Shown: in pieces, positions 52,297-60,096 of the stretch
Layout: each line of letters starts with the position of its first letter
Numbering within the stretch: the stretch's first letter is position 1
Assembly: GCF_021654165.1 (NCBI RefSeq)
Contig: NZ_JAKFZN010000006.1
Coordinates: 1-64,000 of the forward strand
DNA length: 64,000 nucleotides
Source of the DNA: Nereida sp. MMG025
GTDB taxonomy: Bacteria > Pseudomonadota > Alphaproteobacteria > Rhodobacterales > Rhodobacteraceae
Direction: 5' to 3'
Notes under the pieces: generated by a model
What the model saw: the letters and a program-made list of their open reading frames with translations, nothing else
The model's database searches: none
Told to the model about the DNA's origin: nothing
Program-made: the position numbers and the translations under genes

Positions 52297-54255
52297 ATGA
52301 GTGCCCATAGCCAAAATGAACGTCGTGGGAAGCTGACCACATCGTTGGGCGGTGATACTTTGTCGCTTTTGCGCATGGATGGCACCGAGACGATGTCGCG
52401 GGCGTTCGAATGGCGCGTCGAGGCTTTGTCTGACCAGCCGCAGCTTGACCTAAACGCACTTCTGGGCACCCATGCTACAGTTGAAATCCAGATGGCGCAG
52501 GGCACGCGCTATTTTGACGGGATCGTTTGTGAGGCTGTGAATGGTGGCATTGCGGACGGTGGTGTCCGCTATGATCTGGTATTGCGTCCCTGGATGCATC
52601 TGGCGGGTCTGCGCCGTAATCAACGTATTTTTCATAACAAGACAGTTGTTGAAATCATCGAAGAGGTGATGGGCGATTATGCTGATTTGGGAAGCCCCCA
52701 TTACGAGCAGGCCCTGAGCGGCGAATACCCCAAGCTGGAATATACCGTTCAATACGGTGAAAGCGATGCTGCCTTTATGGCGCGTTTGATGGAGCGTTTT
52801 GGGATTTCGTGGTGTTATAAGCACACCAGTGGAAACCATTCACTGGTGATGGTGGATTTGGCGGCCTCCTTGCCTGAGGTTGATGGTGGCTCCAGACCCT
52901 TTTGGGGCGTGCAGGGTCAGAAAATGCATGACGAAGAGCATTTCTGGCACTGGCAGGGTGGTGCGCGTGTTTCGACCAATGCGGTGCTGTTGACGGAGTA
53001 TAACTTCAAGACCCCCCATGCCACTCAAGAGGCGCAGGTATTGGAAGATGCCGGTCACGCCCGCGGTGATATTCTGAGTTATGATTACCCGGGCGATTAT
53101 CTGGATCAGGGTGAAGGTATGAATGTTGCCTCCCGCCGCCAGCAGATGGAAGCGGGGCAGGGCCCGCGTCATCATGCGAAGGGCGATATTCCTGTTTTGG
53201 GGGCCGGTTGGTGTGTTTCGTTGACAGGCGATCAGGTCGCCAATGCAACCGGCAAGCGTTACATCTGTCTTGAGACGACCCATCGTTTCCGGTCCCAAGC
53301 CTATCGTACGGGCGATGTGGGCGGGGATGAGCGGGCATATCAGGCCGAATATACCCTTATGCCTGATGACACGCCGTTGCGCCCCGAGCGCGTCACGCCG
53401 GTGCCGCGTATTCAGGGCCCTCAGACCGCCTATGTTGTCGGGGACGGCGAGATTGATTGCGATGAATTTGGACGCATTCTGGTGTGTTACCATTGGGATT
53501 TGGACAAGGCGTATTCGATGCGATGTCGTGTCAGTCAGAATTGGGCCGCGCGTGGTTGGGGCGGTATGGTTGTGCCGCGCATCGGCATGGAAGTGATTGT
53601 CGAGCATTTGGAGGGCGATCCTGACAAGCCGATCGTCACGGGCTGTGTCTATAACGCTGTCAACATGCCCCCTGCGGAATTGCCTGCGAACAAGTCCCGT
53701 TCGGTTTTCAAAACGAAAAGCCATCAGGGTGAGGGATTCAACGAGCTGTCCTTTGAGGATCAGTCGGGCGAAGAGTTCATTTATATGCACGCCCAGAAGA
53801 ACCTTGACGTGCACGTCAAGAACTCCTCCAAGCGTCGTGTTGAGTTTGATGACAATGTGTCGATTGGCAACAACTCCAATCTTGATGTGGCTGCAAACCG
53901 TCTGGAAAGCATTGATGGCAAGATGGATGTGACCGTCAAAGGCGATTGGGCCGAGAAGACAGATGCGAGCCGTGGTGCGGATGTTTCGGGTGATTATTCG
54001 ATTAAAACAGGCGGTGATCTGACGATCAAAGCCGGTGGTGAGATCGTGTTGGATGCCAGCAAGGTGACACTTGTGTCAGGTGGCGCGGCGGTGGTCGTTC
54101 AAGGTGGCGCGGTTAATGTCGCCCCTGTGTTGCATGTTGGGAGTGCGTCACCGGGCGCAGCTGCGATCCCCGCGATCCCTGCGATTTTAGAAGCAGCGGC
54201 AGGTGCGGGATCCCCGTTTGTATCGCACTGTCCGATGGAAGACAGCGCAAGTTAG
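52297..54255 (+). CDS. vgrG: T6SS spike protein VgrG (TssI)
   Basis: VgrG forms the trimeric spike at the tip of the Hcp tube. The 652-residue protein has the gp27-like domain (FEWRVEALSDQPQLDLNALL, then GIVCEAVNG and FMARLMERFGISWCYKHT), the gp5-like OB domain (VVGDGEIDCDEFGRILVCYH, RVSQNWAARGWGGMVVPRIG) and a beta-helix tail (LTIKAGGEIVLDASKVTLVS). The C terminus is a short Ala/Pro-rich tail with IPAIPAILEAAAGAG and no recognised toxin domain, so effectors must bind non-covalently. I chose the ATG at 52297, which has GGGAG ahead of it. PAAR follows 141 bases downstream. Confidence 0.95.
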   Translation: MSAHSQNERRGKLTTSLGGDTLSLLRMDGTETMSRAFEWRVEALSDQPQLDLNALLGTHATVEIQMAQGTRYFDGIVCEAVNGGIADGGVRYDLVLRPWMHLAGLRRNQRIFHNKTVVEIIEEVMGDYADLGSPHYEQALSGEYPKLEYTVQYGESDAAFMARLMERFGISWCYKHTSGNHSLVMVDLAASLPEVDGGSRPFWGVQGQKMHDEEHFWHWQGGARVSTNAVLLTEYNFKTPHATQEAQVLEDAGHARGDILSYDYPGDYLDQGEGMNVASRRQQMEAGQGPRHHAKGDIPVLGAGWCVSLTGDQVANATGKRYICLETTHRFRSQAYRTGDVGGDERAYQAEYTLMPDDTPLRPERVTPVPRIQGPQTAYVVGDGEIDCDEFGRILVCYHWDLDKAYSMRCRVSQNWAARGWGGMVVPRIGMEVIVEHLEGDPDKPIVTGCVYNAVNMPPAELPANKSRSVFKTKSHQGEGFNELSFEDQSGEEFIYMHAQKNLDVHVKNSSKRRVEFDDNVSIGNNSNLDVAANRLESIDGKMDVTVKGDWAEKTDASRGADVSGDYSIKTGGDLTIKAGGEIVLDASKVTLVSGGAAVVVQGGAVNVAPVLHVGSASPGAAAIPAIPAILEAAAGAGSPFVSHCPMEDSAS

Positions 54256-54396
54256 CGTCTAATCCGCCCCGCGGGGGGGCTGAGCGGGCCGTAGAGTGCA
54301 ATCATTGCGCTTTCGCGCCTTTGCAGAGCAAAATCGGTAGGAGCGTGTCTCTTGCGGCGTTTTGACGGGTGAGACAAGAAACGAAGGAGACAAAAG

Positions 54397-54651
54397 ATGA
54401 AGCCAGCAGCACGTTTGACAGATGTACACGTATGCCCCGCACATGGGCCAAATGCGATTGTAAGCGTTTCGACGCAGTCCACATGTGATGGGCTTCCTAT
54501 CGCTCGGGTGGGCGATAAAACCGCCTGCGGCGCGGTCATTGTCTCGGGAAGCCCTGTCAGCACAGTGGATGGGAAGGCTGTTGCGCACATCGGATCAAAA
54601 ACATCACACAACGGGGTTATCACCACAGGATCGCCAACTAAAATGGTATGA
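54397..54651 (+). CDS. PAAR-domain spike tip protein
   Basis: An 84-residue stand-alone PAAR protein that sharpens the VgrG spike. It has the expected three-fold repeated pattern (PAARLTDVHVCPAHG, then PIARVGDKTACGAVIVSGSP and VAHIGSKTSHNGVITTGSP). Cys and His residues suitable for a zinc site are present (C13, H15, C49, H67 region). The ATG has AAGGAG upstream. An intrinsic terminator follows 30 bases after the stop, ending the vgrG-PAAR unit. Confidence 0.94.
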   Translation: MKPAARLTDVHVCPAHGPNAIVSVSTQSTCDGLPIARVGDKTACGAVIVSGSPVSTVDGKAVAHIGSKTSHNGVITTGSPTKMV

Positions 54652-54681
54652 TCCCAAACCGCCAGTGAAGACGGTTAGGTG

Positions 54682-54706
54682 CCGCCCTTTGGGGCGGATT
54701 TTTTTA
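54682..54706 (+). terminator. Intrinsic terminator after the PAAR gene
   Basis: CCGCCC-tttg-GGGCGG (54682-54697) forms a perfect 6-base GC stem followed at once by A and a run of T (54699-54705). Position directly after the PAAR stop supports rho-independent termination of the vgrG-PAAR transcript. Confidence 0.85.
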
Positions 54707-54736
54707 GGCACAACGGGGTAGGGGAGGTTGAACGTC

Positions 54737-54762
54737 AAAGGCCGCCCCGAAGGACGGCCTTT
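54737..54762 (-). terminator. Terminator of the autotransporter gene
   Basis: On the minus strand AAAGGCCGTCC-ttcg-GGGCGGCCTTT forms an 11-base stem with one mismatch and a stable UUCG loop, 26 bases beyond the autotransporter stop. The T tract is limited to three, but the A/T flanks would let the hairpin work from either side of this convergent junction. Confidence 0.65.
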
Positions 54763-54788
54763 GGTTGGTCTGAAAACCGTAAATGCGA

Positions 54789-57700
54789 TCAGAACTGAAG
54801 GCGGATCTGCGCTGTAACACCAAGGCTGTCGAGGTTGCCGCCTTGGCGGTAGTCGATACGGCCTGCAGCGCTGAGCTGACGGGCTTTGCCTTCTGATCCG
54901 ACGTTCAGCAGACGAATATAATTCACGCCGACGCTGAGTTCACCATAGCTGCCCAGATTGGACAGGGTAATTGGTGTTTCCGTTCCACTGGAATCTGTGA
55001 AGATCGCTTCGGGATCTGACGCGAAGTCATTATAGGCCGTGAGCGTTCCGAAATAGTTGATTGCACTGATTTCATCAGGCAGCACACGTGATTTCGAAAG
55101 TGTGCCCGAGACAAACCCCAGTTCGAGTGTGTTATCAAGCAGTTGCAGGCTGCCATCTGTGCCAATGTCAATCAGATCGGTCTCGAAGTCCGAATAGGAA
55201 AACCCTGCTGTCCCCACGAAGGTGAGGCCTTCGACATTCTTGATGGGCCACGAATATCCGACCGCACCCGAAATAGTCGTCCCTGTGGTGGTATATTTGG
55301 AATCTGTCAGATCAAAGCCCGACCCTGATCCGACGGCCACGTTCGTCGAGGAGAAATCGGTTTCTTCGAACCGGATTTGCAGGTCAGCAAAGAAGCGGTC
55401 GCGCGCAGCTGTCATATAGACACCTGCGTAGGTTTGATCGAAGTCTGTGTCTGTGCGGTTTTCAACCGCTCCGGTTGCCAGGCCTGTCAGCGGATCAAGT
55501 GCGCGCGTTAGGTTCGTGCTGTCGCCGGTGTTAAAGCCAAGTATGGCACCGAATGCCATATCAAACCCACCGTAGCGCTCATCAAAGCAGGCAAAATCGC
55601 CACCGGCTTGCAGGCCAGAATAGCTTGTCGTTACAGGCGACGAGCCGCCTGAACCGTTACGCTGATCAAAGAACGACCCATCGGCATCTGCCGAACCCGC
55701 TGTTGCCCGTGCCCAAGCACCTGCGCCGCATGGTCGATCACCTGGATCGGTCACAAGGTCGGTGACATAGGGGCTGGTCGGGCGGTTGATGATCGAACCA
55801 ACGATTGTCTGTGTCAGGCCAACAGTTGACGCAAGGCTTGCGATACCGCTGTTCACCTGACTTTGAAGGGTCAATGCCCCGCCTGTATCGTCGATGAAGT
55901 ATTGAAATTGCCCGAACTCTGGCAAGTTTGTAATCGAACCGATGGTCAACCCGTTTGTGCCGCCATAGTTGATCAGGTCAACGTTATCGATGTTGCCATC
56001 AAGTCCGTCGGTGTTGAACACAAGGTCCACATTCCCCGAGATGTTGTTGGAGACCGCAATGCTGTCACCCAGTGTCGATGCGTCGCCAAGGCTGATGTCA
56101 AAGGCCAGTGTGCCGTTCAGGTCCGCGTTGCCGCCGACGTTCAGGGTGGTTTGTTCTGCCCCTCCTGCAAAGTTGCTGTCTGGGTTTGGATTGTCGATCA
56201 GATCGAGTGTGCCGCCTGTCATTGTCAGGTCGCCAGTGATCGTGTTGCCATCGCTGACGTGCACGGTGCCGCCTTCGACCAGCATCCCGCCAGTGATGTC
56301 GGCGTCCATCGTTGCGACGCCTGCGGAGTTGGTAAAGTTGCCGTCAACTGTTCCGTTCAGATCAAAGTTGGCCGAGCCGTTGTTGGTCAGGGTTTGTGTC
56401 CCATCGCCGAACACGGATGTGCCCGAGGACGCCAATGTGCCCCCTGAATTGACGGTGATGTCGCCCACAAGCGTGCCATCGTTTGTCAAAGTGCCCCCGA
56501 CAATCGTTGTCAGGTCGGTCACGGTCAGCGTTTGGCCGGCCATTGTGGTAACATTGCCCCCCGAGGTCAGTGCACCGTCAATAGAGGCCGCGCTGTCGGT
56601 CAGGACCAGATCACCGTTGTTTGTAACGGTCGTTGTTGTGATGTCGCCAGCGAGATTGAGATCTGCGTTGGCCTGGTTTGTGAAGGTTCCATCGACGGTC
56701 AGGTCTGTTCCGTCCGCGATGTTCATCTCGCCGCTGTTGTTGACCAGCCCGTTGATTGTGGACGTGGTGCTGACATCAACCGTCCCGTCTGCTGCGTTGG
56801 CGACGTCGCCTGTGACGTCACCTTGCAAGTCGACGGTTCCGTCAGTTTGGTTGTCCACCGAACCGGCAAGCTGTGTTCCATCGCCGATGATCAATGTGCC
56901 GTTGGCTTCGTTTGTGATGGTGCCTGTGCCCGTTCCTACGGTTAGCGTTCCGGTTTGGATATCAAGTGTGCCTTCGTTGGTGGCGCTGCTGGAGATTGTG
57001 CCGCCGTTCACATTTACTGTGCCGCCCGTGTTGTTATCCAGCGTGTCGATTGTGCCGTCGGTCAGGTTCAAGGTTGCGGTGTTGGTCACGGTATCGTTGA
57101 CTTGCCCGCCGTTTTCCACGGTCAGTGTTCCGCCATTCTGGTTGGTCAACCCGCCTGATCCCATAACGGTGCCCCCTGTTCCGACAGTCAGTGTTCCGCC
57201 ATCATTGTCGAGTAAAGCGCTGCCAGAGGTCAGCGCCCCAGTCACGTCCAGAGTGCCCGTATTTGTCAGCGTGTCTGTCAGGCTGAAGGGGCCGGTGATG
57301 TCGATGTCGGCGGCGTTGTTGATCGCGCCGTTCAGGATGACCGAGCCATCCAGATCATCGGTCCCATCAAAGGTTGCGCCCGCATCGATGTTGATGGTGT
57401 CAGCGACAATGGTGATGTCCCCCGCGGTGGTGTCGATGTCGCCACTGGTTGTGAAATCCCCGTTGGTGACGGTCAGGGTGTTTCCCGCGCCGCCGCTTGC
57501 AAGAGTGCCGCCATTGTCGAACGCGCCGTCCGTCGTGCCTGAATTGTTCAGAACAAAAGTGCCATCATTGTCGACCACACCAAGGTCGCCATCGTTGAAA
57601 TTGAAGGTTGCATTGTTGTCGAGTGTGCCGCCGATTGAGCCGCCTGTGGACAGCGTTACTTCGCCGGAACTGACAGTGACACCATTGGTGACGGTGCCGC

Positions 57701-58448
57701 CGATATCTGTTGTGCCACCAGTGGTGGTGATATTGTCGATTGTCCCGCCATTGATATCTACGATGCCGCCCGTGTTGTTGAGGGCTTCAAGGTTGGCATT
57801 GCCGACTGTCAGATTACCGCCAGTGCGGACGGATGTGTCGCCCTGAACTGTCGCGTTGCCGTCCAGAGTGACAATACCGCCCTTAATGTCCAGATCATCT
57901 TGCAAAATAGCATTCTGGTCGACATCCAGTGTCCCGCTGCGAACAACGACCTCACCGGTAGCGGTGCCTCTGGAGATGTCCATATCGCCGCCTTTGATAT
58001 TCACATCCGCGATTGTGCCGTTGTTCATGTCGACCGTGCCGCCACTTTCAACAGTTACGGTGCCTGCAATGTCTGCGCTGCCGTTGATCTCTACTTCACC
58101 ACCATTGACCCGCAGTTCGCCATCAACATCTGCTTGTGAGCGTAGGCGCACTTTTCCGTCTTCGACACGCACGTTGTTTTCGATTGTCCCGTCGACCACG
58201 TCGGTATCGCCATCCGTGTTGATAATGCGTTCCACATCGCCGCCAGCGATTTTCAGATCGCCACCGGTGTTTTCAGCCGTTCCGATGTCGTCGCCAGGTT
58301 GGATGTTTACAGAGCCACCGGGCAACACTGTTACGTTCTGAGCAATCACAGGCGTCGCCAGCAGGGTGATCAAAATGGTGCTGCTTAGTGCAAGCGCACG
58401 GGCATTGACGGGACGATATATTGAAGGCGTTGGTGCTTGAAATGTCAT
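54789..58448 (-). CDS. Large autotransporter (type Va) with beta-helix passenger
   Basis: A 1219-residue surface protein. A long signal peptide (ALALSSTILITLLATPVIA, cleavage near residue 40) is followed by a passenger of about 880 residues made of short Asn/Gly/Thr-rich repeats (LTNQNGGTLTVENGGQVND, IDTLDNNTGGTVNVNGGTIS), the pattern of a right-handed beta-helix. The last 270-290 residues are an autotransporter barrel, starting after GALTLQSQVNSGIASLAS and ending in the outer-membrane-type C terminus VTAQIRLQF. The ATG at 58448 was chosen for its signal peptide; the upstream in-frame extension has no similarity to anything expected. Adhesin or aggregation function is likely from the architecture; no protease or lipase motif is seen. 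Confidence 0.92.
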   Translation of the reverse strand: MTFQAPTPSIYRPVNARALALSSTILITLLATPVIAQNVTVLPGGSVNIQPGDDIGTAENTGGDLKIAGGDVERIINTDGDTDVVDGTIENNVRVEDGKVRLRSQADVDGELRVNGGEVEINGSADIAGTVTVESGGTVDMNNGTIADVNIKGGDMDISRGTATGEVVVRSGTLDVDQNAILQDDLDIKGGIVTLDGNATVQGDTSVRTGGNLTVGNANLEALNNTGGIVDINGGTIDNITTTGGTTDIGGTVTNGVTVSSGEVTLSTGGSIGGTLDNNATFNFNDGDLGVVDNDGTFVLNNSGTTDGAFDNGGTLASGGAGNTLTVTNGDFTTSGDIDTTAGDITIVADTINIDAGATFDGTDDLDGSVILNGAINNAADIDITGPFSLTDTLTNTGTLDVTGALTSGSALLDNDGGTLTVGTGGTVMGSGGLTNQNGGTLTVENGGQVNDTVTNTATLNLTDGTIDTLDNNTGGTVNVNGGTISSSATNEGTLDIQTGTLTVGTGTGTITNEANGTLIIGDGTQLAGSVDNQTDGTVDLQGDVTGDVANAADGTVDVSTTSTINGLVNNSGEMNIADGTDLTVDGTFTNQANADLNLAGDITTTTVTNNGDLVLTDSAASIDGALTSGGNVTTMAGQTLTVTDLTTIVGGTLTNDGTLVGDITVNSGGTLASSGTSVFGDGTQTLTNNGSANFDLNGTVDGNFTNSAGVATMDADITGGMLVEGGTVHVSDGNTITGDLTMTGGTLDLIDNPNPDSNFAGGAEQTTLNVGGNADLNGTLAFDISLGDASTLGDSIAVSNNISGNVDLVFNTDGLDGNIDNVDLINYGGTNGLTIGSITNLPEFGQFQYFIDDTGGALTLQSQVNSGIASLASTVGLTQTIVGSIINRPTSPYVTDLVTDPGDRPCGAGAWARATAGSADADGSFFDQRNGSGGSSPVTTSYSGLQAGGDFACFDERYGGFDMAFGAILGFNTGDSTNLTRALDPLTGLATGAVENRTDTDFDQTYAGVYMTAARDRFFADLQIRFEETDFSSTNVAVGSGSGFDLTDSKYTTTGTTISGAVGYSWPIKNVEGLTFVGTAGFSYSDFETDLIDIGTDGSLQLLDNTLELGFVSGTLSKSRVLPDEISAINYFGTLTAYNDFASDPEAIFTDSSGTETPITLSNLGSYGELSVGVNYIRLLNVGSEGKARQLSAAGRIDYRQGGNLDSLGVTAQIRLQF

Positions 58449-58758
58449 GGCAAATTCCGTGTATACGATTCTAAATTGAGCACAGGTGAGCATTTTTCCG
58501 CTTAACGGGCAATTTTCACGTGCTGTTTGGCAAAGATTAATACGGCGACTGTGATAAATTCCACCAGCTTTTTTGTTTGTTGCCAAAAAAGCTGTTGTGC
58601 GACCTGTTTTGACAGACTGTGCCAAAAACAGCCGCATGCGGGGATGAAAACCCGCAGTATTTGCGAGGCATCTGCTTGACCCGTCGCGCACATAATCGCA
58701 AGGTTAAATGATTGGTCGCCCGTCTTTGACGCGCATGTTTTTTCGGAGTCTTTTAATC
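58449..58758. promoter_or_regulatory. Divergent promoter region, autotransporter and tssK
   Basis: A 310-base gene-free stretch between divergent genes. Two hairpins are visible: CAGCTTTTTT/AAAAAAGCTG, a perfect 10-base inverted repeat with a 10-base loop (58565-58594), and TGCGGG/CCCGCA (58638-58656). They probably mark regulatory sites or 5' leader structures. A TTGACC at about 58676 lacks a well-spaced -10 box. Confidence 0.4.
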
Positions 58759-60093
58759 ATGTCTCGTTTCAGTAAGGTCGCGTGGAAAGAAGGGCTGTTT
58801 ATCAAGCCGCAGCACCTGCAACAATCCGACCGTTACATGGAAAAAATGGTGACTGCGCTGACGATGCATGCGTCGCCCTATCCTTGGGGCATTCTTGAGC
58901 TGTCCGTCGATCAGGGCCAGTTGCGCCAAGGACGGCTTGAGTTGGAGCAAGTGGCGGGCATTATGCCTGACGGCACCCCGTTTGACGCGCCTCAGACTTG
59001 TCGGTTGCCCCGCGAGATTGATGTGCCGGAAGACGCTGTGGGCAAGCTGATTTGGCTGACGTTGCCCAATCAAGCGCAAAATGATCGCGATTTGGGTGTT
59101 GATGAAGACAATGCCACCCGCTTTGTTTTGGCCGAAGAACGCGGCGTTGCGGATACGACTTCGGCGTCCCGGATTGAAGAATCCATCGAAATTGCGATTC
59201 CCCGTCTTGAGCTGACCCTGCGTGACAAGCCGCGCGAGGGGTATCAATGTATCTGTCTGGGTCGCATCGCCGATGTAAGTGATGGAACAGTCGTTACCCT
59301 TGATCAGTCGGTGCCGCCCACGGGATTGGTTCTGACAGCGCATCGCGCCTACGAGGGATATCTCAAGGCCGTAACGGGATCGGTTGAGGCACGTTTGGAA
59401 GTTTTGGAGCGCTACGCTGCTGATCCCACGTCGGGTGGGGGGATGCAGGACAAAGACTATCTGATGCTGATGGTGCTCAACCGCGTCTTGCCTGTGTTGC
59501 GCCATTTGCGCCGTTTGCCCTATGTCCATCCCGAACGCCTCTATGAGACGTTGATTTCCCTTGCAGGCGAGTTGACCACTTTTGAGGATCGCGAACGTCG
59601 TGTGCGTGATTACGGCCGCTATCGTCATGATCAGCCTAAGGATACTTTCAAGCCATTGATCGACGACATTCGCCGCTTGCTGAGCCGCGATGTGGGTCGT
59701 GCGCTGCGTTTGACGCTTGAGCAGCGCCGCGAGAACAGTTTTGCGGCGATGGTTGATGATCCGAACCTTTTCGCAAATGCGCAGTTTATCATCGAGGTCT
59801 CTGCGGCCTTACCACTGACCCAGATCCAGCAGCAGTTCCCGCAGCTGTGCAAAGTGGGTCCGTCCACCCGCATGAAAGAGATTATCGTTAACAATATGCC
59901 GGGCATTCCGCTGGTTCACACGCCGAACCCGCCGCCCCAAATCCGTGTCGTTGCGAACCATGTGTATTTTACCGTCGAAAAACAAAGTGCCCTGTGGAGA
60001 GATTTTTCCGTCGCGCCTGCGATTGGCATGCATTTCGCAGGGGCCTGGCCCGGCCTTGAGTTGGAGCTTTGGGCAATCCCTGAGGAGCGTTGA
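58759..60093 (+). CDS. tssK: T6SS baseplate-to-membrane connector TssK
   Basis: TssK trimers link the baseplate to the TssJLM membrane complex. The 444-residue protein begins with the diagnostic VAWKEGLFIKPQHLQQSDRY and has YPWGILELSVDQGQL, ELTLRDKPREGYQCICLGRI and C-terminal ANHVYFTVEKQSALWRDFS, with FAGAWPGLELELWAIPE at the end. I chose the ATG at 58759, with GGAG upstream; an in-frame start at 58708 adds unrelated residues. tssL begins 3 bases after the stop. Confidence 0.95.
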   Translation: MSRFSKVAWKEGLFIKPQHLQQSDRYMEKMVTALTMHASPYPWGILELSVDQGQLRQGRLELEQVAGIMPDGTPFDAPQTCRLPREIDVPEDAVGKLIWLTLPNQAQNDRDLGVDEDNATRFVLAEERGVADTTSASRIEESIEIAIPRLELTLRDKPREGYQCICLGRIADVSDGTVVTLDQSVPPTGLVLTAHRAYEGYLKAVTGSVEARLEVLERYAADPTSGGGMQDKDYLMLMVLNRVLPVLRHLRRLPYVHPERLYETLISLAGELTTFEDRERRVRDYGRYRHDQPKDTFKPLIDDIRRLLSRDVGRALRLTLEQRRENSFAAMVDDPNLFANAQFIIEVSAALPLTQIQQQFPQLCKVGPSTRMKEIIVNNMPGIPLVHTPNPPPQIRVVANHVYFTVEKQSALWRDFSVAPAIGMHFAGAWPGLELELWAIPEER

Positions 60094-60096
60094 GAT

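Noticed and set aside
52840-53814. A 324-codon open frame antisense to vgrG
   Set aside because: No family features, and it lies fully within the well-supported VgrG gp27/gp5 coding region.
55969-57846. A 625-codon open frame on the plus strand opposite the autotransporter gene
   Set aside because: Its product is a low-complexity Pro/Ser/Val sequence produced by the repetitive Gly/Thr/Asn codons of the passenger on the other strand. The minus-strand reading has a signal peptide and barrel, so this one is a shadow.
58502-58693. 63-residue minus-strand open frame upstream of the autotransporter
   Set aside because: It occupies the divergent promoter region, spans the 10-base inverted repeat and has no recognisable features.
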